Below the pieces are notes generated by a model, which worked only from the letters and a program-made list of their open reading frames with translations, did not search any database and was not told the DNA's origin. Positions 6,529 through 14,263 of a stretch of DNA of 64,000 nt are shown one piece after another. How positions within the stretch are numbered: the first letter of the stretch is position 1; every line of letters begins with the position of its first letter. Source of the DNA: an uncultured Clostridia bacterium (GTDB lineage Bacteria; Bacillota; Clostridia; Christensenellales; UBA1242). A program made the translations under genes and the position numbers. The stretch covers positions 20,873-84,872 of the forward strand of contig CALVOK010000019.1 in the NCBI GenBank assembly GCA_944350275.1, given 5' to 3'.

Positions 6529-8654
6529 TAAATGTAAATTTGGTTGGAAATGCAAATACAGGTAAAACGACACTTTTCAATATGCTTACAGGTTCACATG
6601 AGCATGTTGGGAATTGGCATGGTGTTACCGTTGAGGAAAAGTCATGTAAGTATAGGTATAAAGAATTTGAAATAAATATTGTAGATTTGCCAGGTATATA
6701 TTCACTTTGTCCTCTAAGTTTTGAAGAAAAAGTAGCAACTGACTATATTTTTGCCCATCGAGATAGAATTACTATAAATATTTGTGATGCCAGCAATTTA
6801 CGGAGAAATTTATATTTAACATTATCGCTTTTAGAACTAGGCTGTCCCGTTTTAATGGTGGTCAACCAAATTGACAAAAAGAAGATATGTAAAATAGATT
6901 ATTCTGCACTTAGCAGAGAATTAAATGTTCCAATTATTTATATAAATGCGACAGATAAAAATTGTAGAGATAAAATCAGCGAAAAAATAATTGAATTAAA
7001 CAAGCAAAAATGTATAGGACTAAAAGCAAACTATAATATGCCGTATTTGACAGATATTTTTTATAGTTGTGGAAGTAAATTAAAGAAATTCGACAATATT
7101 ATTGATAAAAATTCTCGAAATAATGATGTTTTAAGGAATTTTTACAAGATTAAATTGCTAGAAGATGATGATACAATAAAACAAAATTTATCCATTGACT
7201 ACAAATTTGAAGAAATTGAAAATGTTGCAAGTAAAAGATATAAGTATATAGACTGCATAATGGACAAATTTTCAAGCAAGAGAGAAAGAGTGTATGGGAA
7301 AAGCAAACTTGACAAAATTTTCTTAAATAGGTTTTTGGCATTACCCATATTTATTTTGATTTTGTTTGTGTGCTTTTATTTAACATTTTTTACCATTGGT
7401 GCATGGCTGAGTGATGGACTTGAATTTTTGCTTGATAAATTTATTTCTTCGCCATTACTCAACTTTTTAATAGATACTTGCGGTGAAAATAGTCCTATTG
7501 TTAGTATGGTGGACACTGCCATTATAGGTGGGGTAGGCTCTATAATAACATTTTTGCCACAAGTAGCCCTCTTGTTCTTCTTTTTATCACTACTTGAAGA
7601 TAGTGGGTATCTCTCAAGAGTCGCGTTTGTTTTTGAAGATATTCTAGGCAAGGTGGGACTATCAGGGAAAAGTGTGTACACATTATTGATGGGGTTTGGT
7701 TGTTCGACTACTGCAGTGCTTACTGCTAGGAATATGGAAGATAAAAACTCAAAGATAAAAATAGGACTTTTGACACCTTATATGAGTTGCTCAGCAAAAT
7801 TTCCTATATATGCCGTCATTGGAGGTGCATTTTTTGGAGCAAATAATATTTTTGTCATTGTAGGGCTCTATTTGCTGGGCGTTATTTTAGCGGTTTTGTT
7901 ATCATACATTTTTGAAAAAACTATTTTAAAAAGTAAGGAACAATCTTTTATCTTAGAATTCCCACCATATAGAATGATGAGTTTTAAAAGAACATTTTCT
8001 GTTTTATGGCAAAATGTAAAGTCCTTTATTACGAGGGTAGGAACATTAATTTTAGCAATGAATATCATTGTTTGGGTTCTTTCCAACTTTACAATATCTT
8101 TTAAATTTATATCCAGTGATGGTGAAAGTATGCTGGAAACTTTTGGTAAAATTTTTGCACCAATTTTTGTTCCTTTAGGGTTTGGTCGCTGGGGAATTGT
8201 ATCGGCTTTAATTGCAGGAATTGTCGCAAAAGAGGTTGTGCTTTCCTCAATTGCCATGTTTAATTATGTGGAATCTACAGACTTGGTGCAGTCGTCAATT
8301 TTACTATCTACGTCTGCTGTGTACTTTGCAAGTAATAGTGCGGTTTTGTCATTTCTGATTTTTTGTCTTTTGTACCTGCCTTGTATTTCAACATTCTCTG
8401 TTTTGCTTAAAGAAATAGGTGTGAAATGGATATTTATAGGGGTAGTTATTGAATTCCTTGTTGCATATATCACTGCTTTTCTTGTCTATACTATTGGCAG
8501 GTGTATTGAGTGTTTTGGATTCTGGATGGTGTTTTGCACTATTATTGCAATAATTTTGGTTGTTATTTCTGGAATTTTAGTGGTTAAAAGAATAAAAGCA
8601 AAAAGAACCTGTCCGTTTTCAGATAGGTGTGATAAGAATTGTAAAGTAAAATAG
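6525..8654 (+). CDS. feoB: Ferrous iron transporter B (GTPase permease)
   Basis: A 709-residue FeoB that imports Fe2+ across the inner membrane. The N-terminal G domain carries G1 GNANTGKTT, a switch region GNWHGVTVEEK (GNWPGVTVE in most homologues), G3 DLPGIYSL and G4 NQID. The first transmembrane helix starts near residue 270, followed by two Gate domains with signature MGFGCSTTAVLTARNMEDK and the tract GIVAKEVVLSS. The C-terminus ends in a Cys-containing tail (CPFSDRCDKNC), as in many anaerobe FeoB proteins that lack FeoC. It is coupled to feoA. Confidence 0.97.
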   Translation: MINVNLVGNANTGKTTLFNMLTGSHEHVGNWHGVTVEEKSCKYRYKEFEINIVDLPGIYSLCPLSFEEKVATDYIFAHRDRITINICDASNLRRNLYLTLSLLELGCPVLMVVNQIDKKKICKIDYSALSRELNVPIIYINATDKNCRDKISEKIIELNKQKCIGLKANYNMPYLTDIFYSCGSKLKKFDNIIDKNSRNNDVLRNFYKIKLLEDDDTIKQNLSIDYKFEEIENVASKRYKYIDCIMDKFSSKRERVYGKSKLDKIFLNRFLALPIFILILFVCFYLTFFTIGAWLSDGLEFLLDKFISSPLLNFLIDTCGENSPIVSMVDTAIIGGVGSIITFLPQVALLFFFLSLLEDSGYLSRVAFVFEDILGKVGLSGKSVYTLLMGFGCSTTAVLTARNMEDKNSKIKIGLLTPYMSCSAKFPIYAVIGGAFFGANNIFVIVGLYLLGVILAVLLSYIFEKTILKSKEQSFILEFPPYRMMSFKRTFSVLWQNVKSFITRVGTLILAMNIIVWVLSNFTISFKFISSDGESMLETFGKIFAPIFVPLGFGRWGIVSALIAGIVAKEVVLSSIAMFNYVESTDLVQSSILLSTSAVYFASNSAVLSFLIFCLLYLPCISTFSVLLKEIGVKWIFIGVVIEFLVAYITAFLVYTIGRCIECFGFWMVFCTIIAIILVVISGILVVKRIKAKRTCPFSDRCDKNCKVK

Positions 8655-8668
8655 TGTTGTCAATGAAC

Positions 8669-8758
8669 CCCGCACTTGCCAAAATTTTGCTCGCAAAATT
8701 TTAATCACATCCGAACGGATGTGAATTTTTGAAAGATTCCTTTCAATGCAAGTGCGGG
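8669..8758. repeat. Cloverleaf-shaped palindrome (four-way junction)
   Basis: An 11-bp perfect outer stem (CCCGCACTTGC at 8669-8679 with its complement at 8748-8758) encloses three hairpins. These are AAAATTTTG with loop CTCG (8681-8702), TCACATCC with loop GAAC (8705-8724), and TTGAAAG with loop ATTC (8729-8746). Every arm is perfectly paired and ends in a tetraloop. It lies 14 bp after feoB and has no T-run, so it is not a simple terminator. It is either a structured RNA or a DNA cruciform or mobile repeat. Confidence 0.7.
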
Positions 8759-8974
8759 TGAAATTATCCAAGAATACTTTAACTTGCATTTAAGCGAAAT
8801 ATGTAATTATTCTGACGACTTTAAAAATTTTCTGAGGAGAAAACTTAGCCATCTGGGTGCCTTTATACATATAATTTTAAATTTCCCATTGTCTTTTTGC
8901 TTTTCCATATTCATATATATTATAATTTTTTTAAAAATGTTACATAAGATTTTCTAAAAAATATTTTATTTATT
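8759..8974. other. Intergenic remainder between the cloverleaf and the next promoter
   Basis: About 215 bp of mostly AT-rich DNA. On the minus strand (8852-8790) a 20-codon frame starts MAKFSPQKIFKVV after AAAGG, which is weakly reminiscent of transposase N-termini, and then stops. I see no gene that I can support. Confidence 0.3.
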
Positions 8975-9002
8975 TTGATTTTTCGACATAATTTGATATT
9001 AT
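8975..9002 (+). promoter_or_regulatory. Promoter immediately before the 9009 gene
   Basis: -35 TTGATT (8975-8980), a 16-bp spacer and -10 TATTAT (8997-9002). The ATG follows after 6 nt and no Shine-Dalgarno fits, so the transcript is predicted to be leaderless. Confidence 0.55.
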
Positions 9003-9008
9003 TTTAGT

Positions 9009-9629
9009 ATGAGTAAAAAATTCATGTTTCTTGTATTTGGATGCATAGGTTTGGTTTTGTCAGTACTCGCTGTAGTGATATATTTTGTCGTTACGGGTGG
9101 TATCAATTCAAATACCCCAATCACAAGAATAAGCACAGACGACTTGGTTATTTATAAGGGAAGTTATGTTGAAAATTTTTATGAAGTAAATGTAGATGAT
9201 GCCGAAATCACTTTCGCAGTTGATAAAGAGGGAATTATTAATATCAATAAAGATAGATTAGAAGGATGCGAAGTCGGTGAGGTGGACGTTTTAATTAGTG
9301 CAGAATCTCATGGCAGTATTGCTAGTGATACATTTAAAGTTACAGTAATTGATAGAGACTATAGTTATACAGTTGAACCTGTCATAGATTGCACATTTGA
9401 AGATAACATACTTCTTATGCCAAACGACGAATGTTTCTTTAAATTCCAAATTTTAGATACATATGGTAAGGTGTTTGATACTCATGTTTCCTATGAAGTC
9501 ATAGGAAATGGCAAATTAGATAGCGACTTAGGAAGATTTGTTTTAATAACAAGTGAAGATTGCATTATCAAATTCTATGCAGAAGAGATTGAATTTGAAG
9601 TTGTAATAAATGTAATACACACAGCATAA
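9009..9629 (+). CDS. Membrane-anchored extracytoplasmic protein, unknown
   Basis: A 206-residue protein with one N-terminal transmembrane segment (residues about 5-29, FMFLVFGCIGLVLSVLAVV) and a beta-rich exterior part. The repeated pattern of alternating hydrophobic residues (GEVDVLISAESHGS.., DTFKVTVID) suggests two Ig-like domains. There is no lipobox or cell-wall anchor. The next gene on the same strand is a surface protein 700 bp away, but they have separate promoters. Function unknown. Confidence 0.7.
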   Translation: MSKKFMFLVFGCIGLVLSVLAVVIYFVVTGGINSNTPITRISTDDLVIYKGSYVENFYEVNVDDAEITFAVDKEGIININKDRLEGCEVGEVDVLISAESHGSIASDTFKVTVIDRDYSYTVEPVIDCTFEDNILLMPNDECFFKFQILDTYGKVFDTHVSYEVIGNGKLDSDLGRFVLITSEDCIIKFYAEEIEFEVVINVIHTA

Positions 9630-9691
9630 TAGAGAAAATATATATTTTTAAATTATAATATAAACATTAAAAATAAGATAAAATATAAAAC

Positions 9692-9730
9692 TCTCAACCC
9701 AAAATAAGATAAAAATAGGTTGAGATTTTT
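9692..9730 (+). terminator. Terminator after the 9009 gene
   Basis: TCTCAACC (9692-9699) pairs with GGTTGAGA (9718-9725), followed by five T. Confidence 0.6.
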
Positions 9731-9837
9731 ATATAAACGAAGTTATCCACACAAGTAAGAAAAAGAATTTGACACGAAATAAAGAAAAAACGGAGCAAAA
9801 AACTCAAACGTGGAGACACATATTTCAGTGTTTTTGT

Positions 9838-9891
9838 CGACTTTTTGTCCCAAAAAGTCAAAATTTTGTTAAATTAGTTGACAAAAAGTCG
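9838..9891. repeat. 12-bp inverted repeat with an internal competing arm
   Basis: CGACTTTTTGTC (9838-9849) and GACAAAAAGTCG (9880-9891) are perfect inverted copies 30 bp apart. A third partial copy, CAAAAAGTC (9851-9859), can pair with the left arm instead. The right arm contains the GACA of the -35 box of the following promoter. Confidence 0.75.
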
Positions 9892-9905
9892 GGGGGGGTT
9901 ACAAT
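9878..9905 (+). promoter_or_regulatory. Promoter with a G8 homopolymer in its spacer
   Basis: Consensus -35 TTGACA (9878-9883), a 16-bp spacer that includes eight consecutive G (9891-9898), and -10 TACAAT (9900-9905). A G8 run is exceptional in DNA this AT-rich. Length changes in the tract would move the spacer between 15, 16, 17 and 18 bp and switch promoter strength. The downstream gene is the BspA-like surface protein at 10326. Confidence 0.6.
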
Positions 9906-10325
9906 AGGTTAGACCATAATTTAGGAGAAAAAGATTTCCACATCACCAATTTTTCCACAAAAGTCAAAAAAATTTTAATGCAACCATAGCAAATGACAAC
10001 ATTTTGACGACACCTTAAATACTTAAGAATTTAAAAATGCTAAAATAGGGGTTGTAAAAGGTTATTGTAATACTTTTAAAAAAATTACAAATAATAAACC
10101 ATATCAAACTTTCGACAGGCGTCATGGAAATGTAGTCGGGCAGACTCCAAATCACGAAGAAATTTACAGAGTAAATTTCGAGTGTGCGGAAGGGGGTATG
10201 GGAGGGAAACCAAAAGTATTTCAAGAGGGACTCGCAGAAATACGACTTTTAGCGGTTAGACTTGCCTTTGCAAGTCGTGCCCGCGTCAAAAAGTTGGGTG
10301 TCCCCACAATTAAAAGGAGTGAGTT

Positions 10326-12050
10326 ATGAAAACATTAAGACTAAAGTTAATTTCACTAATAGCAATGGTATGTTTAGTGCTAGGACTGGTAGTCGTAGGC
10401 ATTTATGCTGCCGAAATTCAATATATAAAACTAGGTGGCAACATAACATTCAGTGTCGATGACAAATCCTTGTATGTTCAAGATGTGAGAGTGCAGGAGG
10501 ATATGCAGTCAAACCCATATAGTTTGAAAGAACAGGGGATTTTTATTCCAGGATATATCAATGGTGAGTTTAATATGAACATTGGTTCGTTTACCAACAA
10601 TTATGGTGGCTTTAGTTTATACTTTGATATAATAAACACAGTAGACGAAAGTGGGAATTCCTATGTGTATGATGTGACTGCCACAACAGGACAAACTGCC
10701 GATGGTGTAGAGGTGCAAGTTGTGGTCGACAATAAAGATAATCACATACCACCAGGGGCAATAACCCCAAGTGATATTGATAATACAACCCTACCAACTG
10801 CAACGGTTATCTTAACAGTAACCTCACCACAAGGCATAGAGGTAGACCTCAGTCAAATCACAATAACAATCACGATGATAGAAATTGTAGATTTTGAGTT
10901 CTTACTCAATGACACAGACTATACCGCCTCAGTGACAGGATACACAGGCAGTGACACAACAGTGACCATCCCATCCTCAATCTCAGTAGTAGAGACCACC
11001 GACGGCGAAACAAAATACTACGAAGGCTCTCAATATACAGTTACATCAATTGCAGATGGTTATCCGGGAGTTTTCCAAGAAAACACAACAATAACCAATG
11101 TAGTATTCCCAGACACCTTGCAGACAATAGGGTATGATGCATTCCGATATTGCAATAATATAGAAACAATAGAATATCAAGGTACATTAGAAGAATATTT
11201 ATCTATAGATATGGGTAATGTTTGGATAACCGATTCTTCACATTCACTAAAAATTGGTGGACAAGAGATAACTAATAATTTAGTTATACCAGATACTATA
11301 ACAACAATACCTAAATATGCATTTCATGGTTGCACTGATATTGTTAGTGTGTCTATACCAGAAAGTGTGACAAGTATAGGAGAATATGCATTTCAGTTTT
11401 GCTCCCAATTAACAAGTGTAGATTTTGGAGAAAATAGTCAGTTGACAAGTATAGGATATAGTGCATTCTATAGTTGCACCTCCTTAACAAAAATAACTAT
11501 CCCATCAAGTGTGACAAGTATAGGAGAATATGTATTCCGTTCTTGTTCCCAATTAACAAGTGTAGATTTTGGCGACAATAGTCAGTTGGCAAGTATAGGA
11601 CGATATGCATTCGATAACACATCTTTAACATCAATAACCATCCCATCAAGTGTGAAAAGTATAGAAAATTTTGCATTTCAGTTTTGCTCCCAATTAATAA
11701 GTGTAGATTTTGGAGATAATAGTCAGTTGACAAGTATAGGAAGTTGGGCATTCCTTTCTTGCGCCTTAACGGCAATAACCATCCCAGCAAGTGTGATAAG
11801 TATAGGAACGTCTGCATTCAATGGATGCGACCTCACCACCGTCACCATTGAAAACGAAACAATTTACAACAATGCAACATCATCAACTGATTGTGGATGT
11901 TTACTTGACTATGCCACAACTGTTAGGGTGCTTACTGATTTTGTGAGTGACTCACATTCTTATATAAACACCACAAACTTCCCTTATACAAATGATGAGG
12001 TGGTTGGCGAAAAGACTTATAGGGTTTACTCCACAGAGCCTTTGAGTTAA
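10326..12050 (+). CDS. BspA-type leucine-rich-repeat surface protein, SipW-type signal
   Basis: A 574-residue secreted protein. The N-terminus (LKLISLIAMVCLVLGLVVV then GIYAA) is the same signal motif as in the proteins at 37061 and 45257, which suggests cleavage by the SipW-type peptidase at 38630. Residues about 30-195 form a TasA/camelysin-like beta domain. Residues about 240-530 carry LRR_5 (BspA) repeats of about 23 residues: SIGEYAFQFCSQLTSVDFG, TSIGYSAFYSCTSLTKITI and so on, in at least eight copies. BspA repeats often mediate adhesion. Shine-Dalgarno AAAGGAG. No LPXTG motif. Expression may be phase-variable through the G8 promoter. Confidence 0.85.
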   Translation: MKTLRLKLISLIAMVCLVLGLVVVGIYAAEIQYIKLGGNITFSVDDKSLYVQDVRVQEDMQSNPYSLKEQGIFIPGYINGEFNMNIGSFTNNYGGFSLYFDIINTVDESGNSYVYDVTATTGQTADGVEVQVVVDNKDNHIPPGAITPSDIDNTTLPTATVILTVTSPQGIEVDLSQITITITMIEIVDFEFLLNDTDYTASVTGYTGSDTTVTIPSSISVVETTDGETKYYEGSQYTVTSIADGYPGVFQENTTITNVVFPDTLQTIGYDAFRYCNNIETIEYQGTLEEYLSIDMGNVWITDSSHSLKIGGQEITNNLVIPDTITTIPKYAFHGCTDIVSVSIPESVTSIGEYAFQFCSQLTSVDFGENSQLTSIGYSAFYSCTSLTKITIPSSVTSIGEYVFRSCSQLTSVDFGDNSQLASIGRYAFDNTSLTSITIPSSVKSIENFAFQFCSQLISVDFGDNSQLTSIGSWAFLSCALTAITIPASVISIGTSAFNGCDLTTVTIENETIYNNATSSTDCGCLLDYATTVRVLTDFVSDSHSYINTTNFPYTNDEVVGEKTYRVYSTEPLS

Positions 12051-12122
12051 GTTTTTGTTTTTAAAGACAACATTCATTTAAAATTGAAATTGTAAATATT
12101 GTTGAATTTTTAAGTTAAAACT

Positions 12123-12175
12123 AAAAAACATCTCTTTTATTGACGAGAGTTCAAACTTATAAAGAGGTGTTTTTT
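12123..12175 (+). terminator. Terminator of the surface-protein gene
   Basis: AACATCTCTTT (12127-12137) pairs with AAAGAGGTGTT (12161-12171, one G-T wobble), followed by a T-run to 12175. Confidence 0.65.
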
Positions 12176-12243
12176 GTTGCAATATCACTTTTGGTTTTAT
12201 TTTGTTTTCAAAATCATATTTAGATTTTATGTTATTATAATAG

Positions 12244-12290
12244 AATATACAGTTTGAGGAGTCGTAATAAAATATACAGTCTGAGGAGTC
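12244..12290. repeat. Two 20-bp direct repeats, 27-bp period
   Basis: Copies at 12244-12263 and 12271-12290 (AATATACAG, T or C, TGAGGAGTC) differ at one base (12253 versus 12280). They lie about 165 bp upstream of the hrcA promoter. They may be a tandem protein-binding site or a recent duplication. Confidence 0.6.
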
Positions 12291-12454
12291 AGTTGTATTG
12301 ACACGTACAAATTTGAAAGTGAATTAAAAGCAAGGTCCTGGCTTCAAAATACCAAAATCAAACTTAAAAATCTTATTTATTGTTTAGTTTTTGCTCTGAA
12401 TAAGATAATTTTTCAAAAAAATCAAAAAAATTTTTAAAAAATTGTCATAAATAG

Positions 12455-12483
12455 TTGACTATTTTATAAAAAATGCATATACT
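12455..12483 (+). promoter_or_regulatory. Sigma-A promoter of the hrcA-dnaK operon
   Basis: -35 TTGACT (12455-12460), a 17-bp spacer and -10 TATACT (12478-12483) preceded by TGC. The start point near 12490 lies inside the CIRCE operator. Confidence 0.8.
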
Positions 12484-12487
12484 ATTG

Positions 12488-12514
12488 CTAGCACTTGTAA
12501 AACTGGAGTGCTAA
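12488..12514 (+). promoter_or_regulatory. CIRCE operator (HrcA site)
   Basis: CTAGCACTT, nine bases, GAGTGCTAA. The right half is consensus; the left half has two deviations from TTAGCACTC. Bound by HrcA, the product of the first gene, which is released on heat shock. Confidence 0.93.
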
Positions 12515-12539
12515 AAAGTCGAAAAGTAAGAGGTTGTTC

Positions 12540-13538
12540 ATGGAATTATCTGACCGCAAAAAGAAGATTCTTTGTATGGCTATTGAGGAGTACATCAAGG
12601 ACTGCTCGCCTATCACAAGTGGTGGAATCAAGGATGTTACATCTCTCAATTGCTCCACTGCAACACTGAGGAACGAACTCAATGCACTTGAGGCCATGGG
12701 TTTTCTTAAGCAGTTGCACACATCAGGAGGGAGGATACCAACTGCGCAGGGGTATCGCTACTATGTAGAAAACTTACTTGAGGGAGCGACTGCAAGTGAG
12801 AAAGAACTTGACGAGGTCAAGGACCTTATATCTTCAAAGACCAGTTCTTTAAACGAGATAGTCACAGGGATTGCGAAGATTGTCAGCAAAGCCACCAATT
12901 ATCCAACGGTAATTATGGTTGACGGAGTTGACAACCTGGTGCTGACAGATTTTAAAATCATACCGTTACTTGAAGATAAAGTCATGGTTTTGATTGGAAC
13001 CATCGCAGGTTATATCAATCAGACACTTGACATATCAGCAAGTGTGGAGGATTGCAACAATGCTTCCATTTACCTGACAAAGCATTTTAAGGGCGAAACA
13101 ATTGGGTTTATGATTGACAACATTGACCAATTTGAAGAGGGTATGAAGAGTGAAATTGAGGCATTTGAGAGTGTTGTAAACAGTCTTATAAGCGGACTTA
13201 AAAAACTCAACAGTCAAAGGTATCTAAATGTAAGACGAGAGGGAAGTGGCAAACTTCTTGAGAACAAAAATGAAGTTGAATCAGCCAAAAAGGTGCTTGA
13301 TGTCCTGGACGACGAGAAACAACTCTCCTCAATCATGGAACTCGAGGGCAAGGGTGACATTGAGGTTACCATTGCAGGAGATGGAGAGAGTTGCTCAGTT
13401 GTCAAAGCACCAATCAAGGTTGACGGGCGCCAACTTGCCTCAATTGGAGTTATAGGACCACAGAGAATGGACTATGCGGGTATAGCCTCTGCACTTAAGG
13501 TTGTAATAGATAACCTGAATAACTTAAAAGGAGAATAA
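12540..13538 (+). CDS. hrcA: Heat-inducible transcription repressor HrcA
   Basis: A 332-residue repressor of class I heat-shock genes. The N-terminal winged helix (LSDRKKKILCMAIEEYI; SCSTATLRNELNALEAMGFLKQLHTSGGRIPT) binds CIRCE; the GAF-like C-terminal domain ends with IGVIGPQRMDYAGIASAL. I start at ATG 12540 because AAGAGG is 6 nt upstream; a TTG at 12534 would abut that ribosome site. First gene of hrcA-grpE-dnaK-ppa-dnaJ, controlled by the CIRCE 26 bp upstream. Confidence 0.97.
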   Translation: MELSDRKKKILCMAIEEYIKDCSPITSGGIKDVTSLNCSTATLRNELNALEAMGFLKQLHTSGGRIPTAQGYRYYVENLLEGATASEKELDEVKDLISSKTSSLNEIVTGIAKIVSKATNYPTVIMVDGVDNLVLTDFKIIPLLEDKVMVLIGTIAGYINQTLDISASVEDCNNASIYLTKHFKGETIGFMIDNIDQFEEGMKSEIEAFESVVNSLISGLKKLNSQRYLNVRREGSGKLLENKNEVESAKKVLDVLDDEKQLSSIMELEGKGDIEVTIAGDGESCSVVKAPIKVDGRQLASIGVIGPQRMDYAGIASALKVVIDNLNNLKGE

Positions 13539-14261
13539 ATGTCCGACATAAATGATATAAATGATAAAAACATGAGCGAAGAGAAAGAAAATTGCGATTG
13601 CTGTGACCAATGCACTTGCGGAGATGGTTGTCAGTGCAATGGCGAACACAAATGCAGTGAGAATTGTACTTGTGGTGAAAAAAAGTGTAATTGTACAGAT
13701 GATTGTCAATGCGGTGATGATTGCCATTGCGACGATAATTGTTCTTGTGGTGACGACTGCACTTGCGGTGAGAACTGCTCATGTCAAGAAGAAAATAAGT
13801 GCAATGATGAATGTAATTGTCAAGAAAAAGAGGAAAACGACAAGGCAGTTGAGTACTTAAATCTTGCAAAGCAGGTTCAAGCCGATTTTGAAAACTTCAG
13901 GCGTCATGCTGTTGAAGATATAAAACAGGCAAGAATTAGCGGACAGACATCTGTTATAGAGGTATTTTTACCTTGTCTTGATACATTTAAGGAGGCAAAA
14001 AAATCAATTACCGATGAGAATGTTCTAAAAGGCTTTGAAATGGTAGAAAATAGCATCTCTAATTCCCTGAAAAGTCTTGGAGTTGAGAAAATTCAGTCGG
14101 TAGGAGAAAAATATAATCCACATCTTCACAATGCTATAGCAGTTATGAAAGATGAGGAAAAAGAAAATGACGTTATCTTGGAGGAATATCAAGCAGGATA
14201 TAAATTCCATGATAAAGTAATAAGATATGCAATAGTCTCAGTCAATAAAAAGGAGGATTAA
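13539..14261 (+). CDS. grpE: GrpE nucleotide exchange factor with Cys-rich N-terminal extension
   Basis: A 240-residue protein. Residues about 100-240 are a normal GrpE: helix with [17 protein letters not shown], and the beta domain with [20 protein letters not shown]. GrpE exchanges ADP on DnaK. Residues 19-97 are unlike other GrpE proteins that I know: 25 cysteines in a repeating C-x-C-x3-C pattern (CTCGDGC, CQCGDDC, CTCGENC), with Asp, Glu and Asn between and almost no hydrophobics. This resembles a metallothionein and suggests metal binding or redox sensing. The ATG abuts the hrcA stop; GGAG is upstream. The frame is continuous, with no sign of a fusion error. Confidence 0.92.
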   Translation: MSDINDINDKNMSEEKENCDCCDQCTCGDGCQCNGEHKCSENCTCGEKKCNCTDDCQCGDDCHCDDNCSCGDDCTCGENCSCQEENKCNDECNCQEKEENDKAVEYLNLAKQVQADFENFRRHAVEDIKQARISGQTSVIEVFLPCLDTFKEAKKSITDENVLKGFEMVENSISNSLKSLGVEKIQSVGEKYNPHLHNAIAVMKDEEKENDVILEEYQAGYKFHDKVIRYAIVSVNKKED

Positions 14262-14263
14262 TT

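Larger units (their letters stand above)
9630..10325 (+). other. 696-bp gene-free leader region of the surface protein
   Basis: No convincing gene. It holds a terminator, an inverted-repeat cluster, a promoter with a G8 spacer, and then a leader of about 414 nt before the surface-protein gene. The last 150 nt look structured: GACTTGC pairs with GCAAGTC around a CTTT loop (10259-10276), flanked by GCGG and CCGC arms, and TGGG/CCCA follows. It does not match a riboswitch consensus that I know. Confidence 0.5.
12051..12454. other. Gene-free stretch upstream of the hrcA promoter
   Basis: It contains the terminator of the surface-protein gene and a 27-bp-period direct repeat. The last 160 bp hold nothing recognisable. 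Confidence 0.5.

Noticed and set aside
8790-8852. Minus-strand 20-codon frame resembling a transposase N-terminus (MAKFSPQKIFKVV)
   Set aside because: Too short, stops at once, and no further transposase sequence or terminal repeats could be found nearby.
10180-10325. Riboswitch upstream of the BspA-like gene
   Set aside because: The leader can fold, but the conserved cores of the classes that I compared (cyclic di-GMP, T-box) are not present.
10262-10462. Plus-strand 66-codon frame overlapping the start of the BspA-like gene
   Set aside because: It lies out of frame with the strong surface-protein start and has no ribosome site.
13495-13869. Long minus-strand frames opposite the Cys-rich part of grpE
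   Set aside because: They mirror the codon bias of the Cys/Asp array; grpE is continuous and has a ribosome site.
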